From: JAWOLE01 sp035263845
GTDB lineage: Bacteria; Acidobacteriota; Thermoanaerobaculia; UBA5066; Gp7-AA6
Reading direction: 5' to 3'
Assembly: GCA_035263845.1 (NCBI GenBank)
Contig: DATFQY010000005.1
Coordinates: 18,313 to 82,312 of the forward strand
DNA length: 64,000 nt
Under the pieces are notes generated by a model that worked only from the letters and a program-made list of their open reading frames with translations, did not search any database and was not told where the DNA came from. This document shows, in pieces, positions 11,099 through 19,622 of this stretch. The translations under genes and the position numbers were made by a program. Positions within the stretch are counted from its first letter, which is position 1. Each line of letters starts with the position of its first letter.

Positions 11099-12823
11099 TT
11101 GGCCAAGATCCACCGCCTCGCGAGCGACGTCATCGACCGCATCGCCGCGGGCGAGGTCGTCGAGAAGCCCGCCTCCGTCGTCAAGGAGCTCGTGGAGAAC
11201 GCGCTCGACGCCGGCGCGACCCGCATCGACGTGGACCTGGAAGGCGGAGGGATCGAGAAGATCCTGGTGCGGGACGACGGCTGCGGGATGTCGGCCGAGG
11301 ACGCCCGGCTGGCCGTGGAGCGGCACGCGACGTCCAAGATCTCGACCGACGAGGACCTGACCGGCATCCGGAGCTACGGCTTCCGCGGCGAGGCGCTTCC
11401 TTCGATCGCCTCGGTCTCGAAGCTGACCCTGACGACGTCCGACGGCGCGAGCCCGGAGGCGGTTCGCCTTCGCCTCGAGTACGGCGGAGCGCCGTCGGAG
11501 GAGCCCGCCGCGAGGCCGCGCGGGACCGACGTCCTCGTCGAGGGGCTCTTCGCCCACACCCCCGCGCGCCGCAAGTTCCTGTCCAAGCCCGAGGTCGAGG
11601 GCCGCGCCGCCGCGGCCGCGGTGACGAAGGCGGCCCTGGCCAACCCCTCGGTCGCCTTCACGCTGCGGTCGAGCGGCCGGGAGCTTCTCGAAGCGCCGTC
11701 CGCCGTGGACCGGGCCGCGCGCATCCTCCAGGTCTTCGGACAGGAGACCCTCGGGGAGCTCGAGGAGTTCGAGGCCCGCTCCGGCGCGCTGCGGATCTCC
11801 GGCTTCACGACGCGCGGCTCGACGACCTTTCCCAGCCGGCGGTTCCAGTACGTCTTCGTCAACGGCCGGCCGATCGAGGACCGCTCGCTGACCCGAGCCA
11901 TCGGCCAGGCTTCCCGGGAGGCGATTCGCACCGACCGCCATCCCGCCGCGTTCCTGTTCCTGGCCGCCGACGGCGGAATCGTGGACGTCAACGTCTCGCC
12001 CGCGAAGACCATGGTCCGCTTCGCCGACGCGGGGACCGCCTACCGCCTCGTCTATCACGCGCTTCTCTCCGCGCTGCTCGCGGGAAAAGAGGAGCGGCGG
12101 TTGAAGCCCGTGCCCTTCGAAGACACCCTCGCCGAGCCGTCGGAGCCTTACGCGGAAGCCCCCTCGGATTCCGCCGCCCGCCCGACGCCGACGGTCGCGC
12201 GGGTTCCCGCTCCGCAGGCGCCGCCCCCGGCGCCGGCGGAAAGACGGCCGCCGGAGATGGTCGCGATCGGGCAGCACCGCGAGTCCTTCATCCTCGCTTC
12301 GGGGCCCGAGGGGCTGCTGATCATCGACCAGCACGCCGCCCACGAGAGAATCCTCTACGAGAGAATCCGGGACCGCATCGGCTCGGGCCGGGTGCTCTCC
12401 CAGAAGCTCCTATTGCGTGCCCTCTTCGAAGCCACGCCGGAGGAGGCGGAAACCCTCGCCTCCGCGTTCGCCGACTTATCGGCCGCGGGCTTCGAGGTCG
12501 AGCCGATGTCCGGGCGATCCTGGGCGATCGCCGCGCTGCCGGCGGAAGCCACGGACCGCGAGCCCGCGGAGACCCTGCGTGAGGTGCTGGCGGCGCTGGG
12601 TGAGCCGGGGAGCTCGGAGACCGTTGCCCGGCGCGACCGGATGGCGGCGAGCCTGGCCTGCCGGTCGGCCGTGACGATCCGCTACCACCTGGCGCCGGAG
12701 GAAATCCGGCGCCTGCTCGCCGACTGGATCAAGACGGCCGACCGCTTCACCTGCCCGCACGGCCGCCCCGTCGTCCTGTCGATGACCGAGGAAGAGCTCG
12801 AAAAGTACTTCAAGCGGCGATGA
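11099..12823 (+). CDS. mutL: DNA mismatch repair protein MutL, endonuclease type
   Basis: MutL links mismatch recognition by MutS to strand removal. The 574-residue protein has the GHKL ATPase N-terminus (VVEKPASVVKELVENALDAGA, DDGCGM, SYGFRGEALPSI), a Pro/Ala-rich linker near residues 345-385 and a C-terminal dimerisation domain. The C-terminal domain carries the metal-dependent endonuclease motif DQHA-X2-E-X4-E starting at D410, plus an ACR motif and CPHGRP near residues 552-557. This MutL therefore probably nicks DNA itself and does not need MutH. The start is TTG in front of AKIHRLASDVIDRIAAGEVV; no ribosome binding site is visible because heptad repeats fill the upstream region. Confidence 0.93.
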   Translation: MAKIHRLASDVIDRIAAGEVVEKPASVVKELVENALDAGATRIDVDLEGGGIEKILVRDDGCGMSAEDARLAVERHATSKISTDEDLTGIRSYGFRGEALPSIASVSKLTLTTSDGASPEAVRLRLEYGGAPSEEPAARPRGTDVLVEGLFAHTPARRKFLSKPEVEGRAAAAAVTKAALANPSVAFTLRSSGRELLEAPSAVDRAARILQVFGQETLGELEEFEARSGALRISGFTTRGSTTFPSRRFQYVFVNGRPIEDRSLTRAIGQASREAIRTDRHPAAFLFLAADGGIVDVNVSPAKTMVRFADAGTAYRLVYHALLSALLAGKEERRLKPVPFEDTLAEPSEPYAEAPSDSAARPTPTVARVPAPQAPPPAPAERRPPEMVAIGQHRESFILASGPEGLLIIDQHAAHERILYERIRDRIGSGRVLSQKLLLRALFEATPEEAETLASAFADLSAAGFEVEPMSGRSWAIAALPAEATDREPAETLREVLAALGEPGSSETVARRDRMAASLACRSAVTIRYHLAPEEIRRLLADWIKTADRFTCPHGRPVVLSMTEEELEKYFKRR

Positions 12824-12831
12824 ATCGCTGA

Positions 12832-13425
12832 CTAGCTGCTCCGCGGCGGCATCCCGATTCCTGACTCGTGCTCCTGGCGCTTGCGTCGGATGTGGGAGAT
12901 GACCAGCACGAGGCCGAGCAGGATCAGGGCGAGCGGCCCGCCCCACTCCTCCATGAACGACCAGTCGATGACGATGTAGCGGTCGAGGATCCAGAGCACG
13001 CCGATCCCGACGAGGATCACGCCCCACGTCAGCCCGCCCGTCCCCTCGGCCTTGCGCAGCTGCGCCGCCGGAGCGAAGCCGCTCTCCGCGACGGAGCCGC
13101 GGTTGATCGCCTTGGCCTGCCTCACCGCGTCGATGATCGCGAAGAACCACACGAAGGCGGTGGCCGGGCCCGAGAGCGCCGCCATGCGGCCGTGCGAGTT
13201 GAAGGCGATCAGGATGCAGAACGCCGCGGCGAAGCCGAACGCTCTCTGGTAGAGGCCCAGGTATAGGTGCCCGAGGCCCGGGAAGATCGAAAGGAATCCC
13301 GCCAGCCCCGCCGACTTCTGCTCGACGAAGACGGGCGCCGTCACGGCCGGGGCCGAGACCGGGGCCGGTGGCGGCGGAGGCGGTGGAACGGCCGGGGGAG
13401 GCGGAACCGAGGCGTTCTGATCCAT
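12832..13425 (-). CDS. Proline-rich multi-pass membrane protein, LiaF-like TM region
   Basis: A 197-residue protein. The first 35 residues are almost pure Pro/Ala/Val (PPPPAVPPPPPPPAP). A short segment SIFPGLGHLYLGLYQRAF leads into two hydrophobic helices, followed by a loop and two C-terminal helices (GVILVGIGVLWILDRYI and PLALILLGLVLVISHIRRKR) like the LiaI/LiaF-type transmembrane region. The ATG at 13425 was chosen over an upstream one because GAGGAG stands nine bases before it. It lies 26 bases after the anti-sigma gene, so it may be part of the regulon output or sensing. Function unknown. Confidence 0.75.
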   Translation of the reverse strand: MDQNASVPPPPAVPPPPPPPAPVSAPAVTAPVFVEQKSAGLAGFLSIFPGLGHLYLGLYQRAFGFAAAFCILIAFNSHGRMAALSGPATAFVWFFAIIDAVRQAKAINRGSVAESGFAPAAQLRKAEGTGGLTWGVILVGIGVLWILDRYIVIDWSFMEEWGGPLALILLGLVLVISHIRRKRQEHESGIGMPPRSS

Positions 13426-13451
13426 TGCTCTTTGCTCCTCTTGTGGCGGCT

Positions 13452-14252
13452 TCAGGCCCGCCACACTTCAGTCCGGGTTTCCTCTTTCCGGAGGTACCCC
13501 TTCTCCTCTCCGTTCTTGCCGCGGGAAGGAGGAGGCTGCGATTCGGTTTTCATGACGAGCTGGATGGCCCGCGAGATGGCGGCGCGCCCGTAGCCGGTCA
13601 CGTGGCCCTTCCAGACGGCGAGCCTGCGCACCGCGTCTTCCTCGAACGCGCCGATGCGGTCGCCGAGCGACCGTCCGGCCGTTTCCGCGGACATCTTCGC
13701 GGTCTCTTCGAGCCGCGCGACGCCCGCCTTACGCGCGAGATCCGCCGGGTTGAAGCCGGTCAGCATGACGACGACCGCGGCGGCGTAAGCGAGCGCGATG
13801 GCTCCCTTCGGGTTGGCGACTAAGCGCCAGATCGAGGCGCGCGGCTTCTTCTCGGGACGGCTCGCCGCCAGGCGGCCTAGGACCCACGGCGCCGGCGCCG
13901 GAGCGGCCAGGCCGCGCGCGTCCGCCAGGACGCCGGCGGCCTCGGCGCACGCCTCGCAGCGCGAGCGGTGAAAGGCCAGGCGCTCGCCGTCCGCCGCGGA
14001 GATCTCTCCCTCGAGCTCCGCCGCCGCGAGCAGGTCCGCCGCCTCGCAGTCCACCGTCCGCGAGGGGATGGCCTGGAGCGAGGCGATGAAGAACCGCGAG
14101 GCCTCCGGGGTTCGGAGCGTCGAGAAGATCCGCGCCGCCGAGTCGAGGTCGTTTCCGAGCGCCGCGCAGGAAGGGCAGCCGGCCCGGTGGGCGCGGGCCT
14201 CCTCCTCGGGAGCGCCGGCGACGAACAGCCGCTCGAGCTCGCCGCAGCTCAT
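13452..14252 (-). CDS. Anti-sigma factor with two zinc-finger modules and one TM helix
   Basis: A 266-residue membrane-anchored regulator expected to hold the adjacent ECF sigma factor inactive. Two zinc-binding anti-sigma modules occur in tandem: C3...H22-X3-C26-X2-C29 and C69...H95-X3-C99-X2-C102. One membrane segment (GAIALAYAAAVVVMLTG, about residues 149-166) follows, then a roughly 90-residue extracytoplasmic domain rich in charged helices. Most anti-sigma factors have a single such finger, so the duplication is unusual. Its ATG overlaps the sigma factor stop (ATGA), the classic sigma/anti-sigma arrangement. Confidence 0.8.
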   Translation of the reverse strand: MSCGELERLFVAGAPEEEARAHRAGCPSCAALGNDLDSAARIFSTLRTPEASRFFIASLQAIPSRTVDCEAADLLAAAELEGEISAADGERLAFHRSRCEACAEAAGVLADARGLAAPAPAPWVLGRLAASRPEKKPRASIWRLVANPKGAIALAYAAAVVVMLTGFNPADLARKAGVARLEETAKMSAETAGRSLGDRIGAFEEDAVRRLAVWKGHVTGYGRAAISRAIQLVMKTESQPPPSRGKNGEEKGYLRKEETRTEVWRA

Positions 14253-14857
14253 ACGAATGCCCCCGCCACGGCCGCGATCGACGCGAACGTGCCGCCGGAG
14301 CTTTCGCGGCGCTCGCGGATCTTCCTCGCGACCTCCGCGCGCGCCCGGAAGAGGCGCGACTTGACCGTCCCGTCCGGCAGCGCCAGCGCCTGCCCGATCT
14401 CCTCATAGGCCATGCCGTCGAGGTCGCGCAGGACCAGGATCTCGGCGAGGTCCTCGGGGATCTCGGCCAGCGCCGAGAAGAGCAGCTTGGTGCGCTCCTT
14501 CTGGAGGGTCTCCGCAGCGGGATCGTCCTGCGAGGTCAAGAGCGGCGCGACCGCGTCGTCGGAGACGAAGCGGAAGGACTTTTCGCGCTTGCGCCGCCGG
14601 TAGCGGTCGATGCAGAGGTTGCGCGAGAGCGACACGATCCAGGCGACCAGGGGGAAGCCGCCGTCGTAGCGGTGGAGGTTCTCGAAGATCTTCAGGAAGA
14701 TCTCCTGAGCCAGCTCCTCGGCGTCCTCCCGCTTCAGCGTGAAGTGGTAGGCGACCGAGTAGATCTTCTGGCCGAAACGGTCCACCAGCTCCCTCCAGGC
14801 CTCGTCTTCCCCCCGCCGGCACCGCTCGACGAGGGCTTTTTCCTCGGTGCCGTTCAT
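14249..14857 (-). CDS. ECF-type RNA polymerase sigma factor
   Basis: A 202-residue sigma-70 family protein with only regions 2 and 4. Region 2 shows YHFTLKREDAEELAQEIFLKIFENLHRY and WIVSLSRNLCIDRYRRRKR; region 4 shows LAEILVLRDLDGMAYEEIGQALALPDGTVKSRLFRAR, the helix-turn-helix that contacts the -35. It is co-transcribed with the downstream anti-sigma factor (overlap of four bases) and lies 48 bases after pcnB. A GGGGGTG stands seven bases before the ATG as a possible ribosome binding site. Target promoters cannot be read from the window. Confidence 0.9.
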   Translation of the reverse strand: MNGTEEKALVERCRRGEDEAWRELVDRFGQKIYSVAYHFTLKREDAEELAQEIFLKIFENLHRYDGGFPLVAWIVSLSRNLCIDRYRRRKREKSFRFVSDDAVAPLLTSQDDPAAETLQKERTKLLFSALAEIPEDLAEILVLRDLDGMAYEEIGQALALPDGTVKSRLFRARAEVARKIRERRESSGGTFASIAAVAGAFV

Positions 14858-14905
14858 GGGTTCACCCCCACAAAACGCACTTGCGGGACAAAAGTTCGCA
14901 GGGGG

Positions 14906-16279
14906 TCAGGGGCCGCCACGGCGCCTTCCGCCCCGGCGGCGCCGGTGCCGGCGGCCCGCGGGAGCGGCCGGGGGAGGCTGGCCGTGCGCCGCGATGAAGG
15001 CCTGCCGGGACTTCTCCAGCCGGGCCGCCAGGGCCCGCCATTCCCGGACCAGGTCATCCCCCCGGCCCGTGGCCATGGCCCGGAGCTCGAAGAGCTCGAG
15101 GGCCGTCGGGAAGGCCTCGCGGAAGGCGAGGCGGGGAGTGGCCATGCGCGAATCCGGCCGGTGGGACAGCTTCCCCACGATCGCGAGCGACTGCTTGATC
15201 CGGTGAGTCACGGCGTGGGGAAGGGACATCCGGATACCGATCGGCGTGACGAGGTCCTCGAGCAGGCCCCCCAGCAGTCCCGGCGACGGATCGCCGTCGG
15301 GGGCGAGCGAGCGCAGCCGCGCCCGCACGATCGGAAGGAAGAACAGGGCGAACAGCACCGCGTCCTCGAAGGTCCGGCCGCGCCGCCTCTCCGCGTCGAG
15401 AACGTCGAGGAGGGCCCAGAAGAGGTGCCCCGTGCCGTGGGGGTGCTCGGGGTCCGCCTCGCGCAGGACGTCGGCGAGCTCCGGCAGGAGGACGTCCAGG
15501 AGCCCGACCTCGCGCAGCAGCAGGAACGTCGTCAGCGCGTGCCCGCCCTTGAGCGACTGCGACAGCTCCTCGGTGACCCTGGGCGGTGCGGACTTGATGA
15601 TCTCGCGCCGGTGGTCGAGGATCGCCTCGTAGGCGTCGGGCGTGATCGCAAAGCCCAGCCGGCTGGCGAACTCCACGGCACGCATCATCCGGACCGGGTC
15701 CTCGCGGAATCGGATGTCCGGGTCGCCGATCGTCCGGACGAGGCCCGCCTCGAGGTCCTCGAGGCCGCCGACGTAATCGATCACTGAGTAGTCGGCGATG
15801 TTGTAGAAGAGCCCGTTGATCGTGAAGTCGCGGCGCAGGGCATCCTCGCGCGCCGTGCCGAAGACGTTGTCGGAGGTCATCAGCAGCTCCGGCGCGTCGG
15901 GGTCGAGCGGTTCCGGGCGGCGGCGGAACGTCGCGACCTCGATGACTTTCCCCTCGGCGAAGAGGATGTGCGCGAGGCGGAAGCGCCGGCCGATCAGGCG
16001 GCAGTTGCGGAAGAGCCTCCGGACCGCCTGGGGGTGAGCGTCGGTCCCGATGTCGAAGTCCTTCGGCACCCGTCCGAGAAGGAGGTCCCGGACGCTGCCG
16101 CCGACGAGGTACGCCTTGTACCCGGCGCTGGAGAGCCGGTAGAGGACCTTCAGGGCGTCCGGGTCGATTTGCCGCCGGGAGATTGGGTGCTCGCTGCGCG
16201 GCCGGATGCGCGGCGGGGTCTCCGCTGGACTTTCGATGGGGGTTTCCGTGGCCTCCGACGCCGAAGTCGTATCGCTAAT
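14906..16279 (-). CDS. pcnB: Poly(A) polymerase / CCA-adding family nucleotidyltransferase, ATT start
   Basis: Adds adenosines to RNA 3' ends; in Gammaproteobacteria PcnB polyadenylates RNA for decay. Motifs in order are AYLVGGSVRDLLLGR, the catalytic KDFDIGTDA, DALRRDFTINGLFYN and FREDPVRMMRAVEFASRLGF. The last 20 residues are strongly basic, as in E. coli PcnB. Family similarity (RPRSEHPISRRQIDPDALKVLYRLSSAGYKAYLVGG region) extends well upstream of the first ATG/GTG/TTG, which lies inside the active site. The only reasonable start is ATT at 16279-16277, with a perfect GGAGGAG seven bases before it. That gives 457 residues, against about 465 in E. coli. E. coli pcnB is itself reported to start at AUU. 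A CCA-adding role cannot be excluded. Confidence 0.85.
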   Translation of the reverse strand: MSDTTSASEATETPIESPAETPPRIRPRSEHPISRRQIDPDALKVLYRLSSAGYKAYLVGGSVRDLLLGRVPKDFDIGTDAHPQAVRRLFRNCRLIGRRFRLAHILFAEGKVIEVATFRRRPEPLDPDAPELLMTSDNVFGTAREDALRRDFTINGLFYNIADYSVIDYVGGLEDLEAGLVRTIGDPDIRFREDPVRMMRAVEFASRLGFAITPDAYEAILDHRREIIKSAPPRVTEELSQSLKGGHALTTFLLLREVGLLDVLLPELADVLREADPEHPHGTGHLFWALLDVLDAERRRGRTFEDAVLFALFFLPIVRARLRSLAPDGDPSPGLLGGLLEDLVTPIGIRMSLPHAVTHRIKQSLAIVGKLSHRPDSRMATPRLAFREAFPTALELFELRAMATGRGDDLVREWRALAARLEKSRQAFIAAHGQPPPAAPAGRRHRRRRGGRRRGGP

Positions 16280-16286
16280 CTGGGTT

Positions 16287-16293
16287 CTCCTCC
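16287..16293 (-). promoter_or_regulatory. Ribosome binding site that fixes the ATT start of pcnB
   Basis: GGAGGAG on the minus strand, seven bases before ATT 16279. No ATG, GTG or TTG lies at a usable distance. A -10-like TAGAAT further upstream (16319 to 16314, minus strand) would give a leader of about 25 bases. Confidence 0.6.
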
Positions 16294-16415
16294 GCCGCGG
16301 CGCGACCGAACGTATTCTATCCGAAATGCTTGTCGGAATTGATCTTTTGACTTTTCTTCGGGCTCTGCGAAAGAATAGCCCGTTTTCCGGGAATCACCCT
16401 CGAGGAGGCGATGCG

Positions 16416-17573
16416 ATGAGGTTGCGCTCGTTGGTCTGGGCCGCGGCGGCGGCGATGGTCCTGTCCGCCGGCGGCTGCGGCAAGGGTCGAACCACGGATG
16501 AGATCCGGGTCGGGGAATACAGCTCCCTGACCGGCACCACGGCGACATTCGGGCAGTCCACGCACAACGCCATCACGATGGCCTACGACGAAGTCAACGC
16601 CGCGGGAGGCGTGCTCGGGCGAAAGATCAAGGTCTTCGTGGAGGACGACCAGTCCAAGCCCGAGGAGGCCGCGACGGCCGCCACGAAGCTGATCAACCAG
16701 AACCACGTGGTCGCGCTGCTCGGTGAAGTCGCCTCCTCCCGGTCGCTCGCGGCGGCGCCGATCTGCCAGGCCAACTCGATCCCGATGGTCTCCCCGTCCT
16801 CGACCAACCCGCGCGTCACGCAGACGGGCGACTACATCTTCCGCGTCTGCTTCATCGACCCGTTCCAGGGCGGCGTCATGGCGAGGTTCGCCGCCGAGAC
16901 CCTGAAGTTCAAGCGGGTCGCGATCCTCGTGGACGTCCGCAACGACTACTCCATCGGCCTCCAGACATTCTTCCGCGAGAACTTCAAGCGGCTGGGCGGC
17001 ACGATCGTCTCGGAGCAGTCCTACAGCGAGGGGGACTCGGACTTCCACGCGCAGCTGACCCAGATCAAGTCGGCCAACCCCGAGGCGATCTACGTGCCCG
17101 GCTACTACACGGAGGTCGGCACGATCGCGCGGCAGGCCCGGGAGCTCGGCATCCCCTCGACGGTCCCCCTGATGGGCGGCGACGGCTGGGATTCCCCGAG
17201 GCTCTGGGAGATCGGCGGCGAGGCCCTGAACGGCTGCTACTTCTCCAACCACTACTCGACGGACAACCCCTCGCCCGTCGTCCAGAAGTTCGTCAAGGAC
17301 TACCGGGACAAGTACAAGCAGACCCCGGACGCCCTGGCGGCCCTGGGCTACGACGCCGCCAAGATCCTGGCCGACGCGATCCAGCGGGCCGGATCCACCG
17401 ACGGACCCAAGGTGCGCGATGCGCTGGCCGCCACGAAGGACTTCCAGGGCGTGACCGGCAAGATCTCCGTCAACTCGGACCGCAACGCGGTCAAGCCCGC
17501 GGTCATCCTCAAAGTCGAGAACGGCAAGTACGTCTACGCCGCCACGGTCAATCCCGAAGACGTGAAGATGTAA
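16416..17573 (+). CDS. Branched-chain amino acid type ABC transporter binding lipoprotein
   Basis: A 385-residue periplasmic-binding protein of the LivJ/LivK family (type I fold), the substrate receptor for the transporter encoded next. The N-terminus (MRLRSLVWAAAAAMVLSAGGC) is a signal with a likely lipobox Cys. Family signatures are IRVGEYSSLTGTTATFGQS, MAYDEVNAAGGVLGRKI, DDQSKPEEAATAATKLI and ALLGEVASSRSLAAAPI. The ATG is preceded by GAGGAGG at good spacing. Substrate is likely Leu/Ile/Val or another amino acid; the family also binds amides and aromatic acids. A strong hairpin follows the gene before livH. Confidence 0.9.
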   Translation: MRLRSLVWAAAAAMVLSAGGCGKGRTTDEIRVGEYSSLTGTTATFGQSTHNAITMAYDEVNAAGGVLGRKIKVFVEDDQSKPEEAATAATKLINQNHVVALLGEVASSRSLAAAPICQANSIPMVSPSSTNPRVTQTGDYIFRVCFIDPFQGGVMARFAAETLKFKRVAILVDVRNDYSIGLQTFFRENFKRLGGTIVSEQSYSEGDSDFHAQLTQIKSANPEAIYVPGYYTEVGTIARQARELGIPSTVPLMGGDGWDSPRLWEIGGEALNGCYFSNHYSTDNPSPVVQKFVKDYRDKYKQTPDALAALGYDAAKILADAIQRAGSTDGPKVRDALAATKDFQGVTGKISVNSDRNAVKPAVILKVENGKYVYAATVNPEDVKM

Positions 17574-17606
17574 TTGGGGTCGTTCTTGAAACGGCCGGAA
17601 CACCAG

Positions 17607-17633
17607 GAGCCGGGGCCGCGTCCCCGGCTCTTT
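17607..17633 (+). terminator. Hairpin between the binding protein and livH, probable partial terminator
   Basis: A perfect 9-bp stem (GAGCCGGGG with CCCCGGCTC, six-base loop) ends in TTT. The T run is short, so leaky termination or 3'-end protection is likelier than a full stop. This would allow much more binding protein than permease. Confidence 0.6.
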
Positions 17634-17637
17634 GAAT

Positions 17638-17665
17638 GTCGACTGCCGACTGTAGACTGTCGACT
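17638..17665 (+). repeat. Four tandem heptads directly upstream of livH
   Basis: Four perfect 7-base units fit GYHGACT (GTCGACT, GCCGACT, GTAGACT, GTCGACT), followed by six bases and the livH ATG. No Shine-Dalgarno sequence is present. The same type of degenerate heptad flanks mutL. Confidence 0.7.
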
Positions 17666-17671
17666 TCGTTC

Positions 17672-18595
17672 ATGACCACCTTCCTCCAGCAGCTCGTCAA
17701 CGGCCTGTCCCTCGGGTCGATCTATGCCCTGATCGCCCTGGGCTACACGATGGTCTACGGGGTCCTGCGCCTGATCAACTTCGCCCACGGCGATGTCTAC
17801 ATGGTCGGCGCCTACGTCGGCTATTACCTCTCGAGGAAGTTGCAGGGGAGGGAGCCGTCCTTCGTGTCGGCCCTTCTCGTCATGCTCGGCGCGATGGTGG
17901 CGTGCGCGATCCTGGGCCTCATCATCGAGCGGCTGGCGTACCGGCCGGTGCGACGCGCCTCGCGGCTGACTCTTCTCATCACGGCGATCGGCGTCTCACT
18001 CTTTATCGAGAACGTCGCCCAGCTCGACGTCCGGCGCTACCTCCCCGACTGGATCTTCGGGCCGGACCCGAAGTTCTTCCCGTCGCTCGCCCCGCACTAC
18101 GAATTCGTCGTCAGCGGGGTCCACCTGACGAGCGAGCAGCTGACTGTGATCGGAGTTTCCTTTCTGCTGATGATCCTCCTGCGCTTCTTCATCATGAAGA
18201 CGAAGACCGGCAAGGCGATGCGCGCCCTGTCTTTCAACCTCGACGCGGCCAAGCTGATGGGGATCTCGACGGACTGGATCATTGCCGTGACGTTCGCGCT
18301 GGGATCGGCGCTGGCCGCCGCGGGCGGGGTCCTCATCGGTATGCAAATCCCGAAGATCGACCCGCTGATGGGGATCATCTACGGCCTGAAGGCTTTCGTG
18401 GCCGCGGTCCTCGGCGGGATCGGCAACGTCCCGGGAGCGGTCCTCGGCGGGATGCTCATCGGCACCTCGGAGGTCATGGTCGTCGGCTACCTCTCCTCGA
18501 CTTACCGCGATGCCATCGCCTTCGGGATCCTCATCCTCGTCCTGCTGCTTCGTCCGCAGGGGATCCTCGGCCGTGTCCAGAAGGAAAAGGTGTGA
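17672..18595 (+). CDS. livH: Branched-chain amino acid ABC transporter permease LivH
   Basis: One of two inner-membrane permeases of the Liv-type importer. The protein is 307 residues with about eight hydrophobic helices and begins with the signature FLQQLVNGLSLGSIYALIALGYTMVYGVLRLINFAHGD, continuing to AVLGGIGNVPGAVLGG and LLLRPQGILG. ATG 17672 is chosen because homology begins there; an in-frame ATG 36 bases earlier would translate the heptad repeats. The stop overlaps the livM start (GTGA). Confidence 0.93.
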   Translation: MTTFLQQLVNGLSLGSIYALIALGYTMVYGVLRLINFAHGDVYMVGAYVGYYLSRKLQGREPSFVSALLVMLGAMVACAILGLIIERLAYRPVRRASRLTLLITAIGVSLFIENVAQLDVRRYLPDWIFGPDPKFFPSLAPHYEFVVSGVHLTSEQLTVIGVSFLLMILLRFFIMKTKTGKAMRALSFNLDAAKLMGISTDWIIAVTFALGSALAAAGGVLIGMQIPKIDPLMGIIYGLKAFVAAVLGGIGNVPGAVLGGMLIGTSEVMVVGYLSSTYRDAIAFGILILVLLLRPQGILGRVQKEKV

Positions 18596-19602
18596 GGGGC
18601 TTTCTACTCTCCGTCGGGCTGGTGGCGGTCCTCTACACGCTCAACGCCGCCTTCACGGGAGGGCTCGGGCCGGCTTTGGCAATCTCGCCCTATTTTCTCC
18701 AGGTCATCTGCCTGGCCGGGATCAACGTCATCCTCGCCGTGAGCCTGAACCTCATCAACGGTTTCACCGGGCAGTTTTCGATCGGCCACGCCGGCTTCAT
18801 GGCGATCGGCGCATACGCCTCGGCGTTCGTCACGGTGACGTTCGGAGAAAAGGTCCGCTCGGCGCTCTCCTTCCTGCCGATGGAAGCGCGAAACGACATC
18901 CTGCTGGTCGTGGCCCTCGCCGTCGGAGCGGTGCTGGCGGCGGTCGCGGGATTCCTCGTGGGAGTGCCGTCGCTGCGCCTGCGCGGCGATTACCTCGCGA
19001 TCGTGACCCTCGGGTTCGGCGAGATCATCCGGGTCTTCATCCTGAACATCGACGCCGTCGGCGGAGCGCGCGGCTACGCCGGAATCCCGAAGCTCGCGAA
19101 CTTCTTCTGGATCTACTTTTTCGCTGCCGTGACGATCCTCATCGTCTACCGGATCGTCCGTTCCTCCTTCGGCCGCACGCTCGTTGCCATCCGCGAGGAC
19201 GAGATCGCGGCGGAGGCCATGGGAGTGGATACGACACGAAGCAAGGTCATCTCGTTCGTCGTTTCTTCGGCGATGGCCGGAGTCGGCGGAGGGCTCTTTG
19301 GCCACTACCTGATGTACCTCCACACCAACTCCTTCACCTTCCTCAAGTCCATCGAGATCATCATCATGATCGTCATCGGAGGGCTGGGCTCGATCACCGG
19401 CTCCGTGCTCGGCGCGGTCCTCTACATCGCGATGACCGAGGGGCTGCGGGAGGCAGCCCAGTACCGGATGATCCTCTTTTCGCTCCTGCTGATCGTGATC
19501 ATGATCGTGCGCCCCCAGGGGATCCTGGGGCATCGCGAGTTCGCCTCTTTCCTGACGCGGCGGCGGAGGCTCCCGACGGTGCCCCCGGCCCCGATTCGCT
19601 GA
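18592..19602 (+). CDS. livM: Branched-chain amino acid ABC transporter permease LivM
   Basis: The second permease of the importer, 336 residues with about nine hydrophobic helices. Signatures are NLINGFTGQFSIGHAGFMAIGAYAS, GVPSLRLRGDYLAIVTLGFGEIIR and VIGGLGSITGSVLGA. The GTG start overlaps the livH stop by four bases and has AAGGAAAAGG just upstream, so the two permeases are translationally coupled. Confidence 0.93.
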   Translation: MRGFLLSVGLVAVLYTLNAAFTGGLGPALAISPYFLQVICLAGINVILAVSLNLINGFTGQFSIGHAGFMAIGAYASAFVTVTFGEKVRSALSFLPMEARNDILLVVALAVGAVLAAVAGFLVGVPSLRLRGDYLAIVTLGFGEIIRVFILNIDAVGGARGYAGIPKLANFFWIYFFAAVTILIVYRIVRSSFGRTLVAIREDEIAAEAMGVDTTRSKVISFVVSSAMAGVGGGLFGHYLMYLHTNSFTFLKSIEIIIMIVIGGLGSITGSVLGAVLYIAMTEGLREAAQYRMILFSLLLIVIMIVRPQGILGHREFASFLTRRRRLPTVPPAPIR

Positions 19603-19622
19603 GGTACTGAGGCACGGCGGCG

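Noticed and set aside
16150..16548. Minus-strand open frame overlapping the pcnB start and the binding-protein signal peptide
   Set aside because: Different frame from pcnB, no motif, and it conflicts with two well-supported genes.
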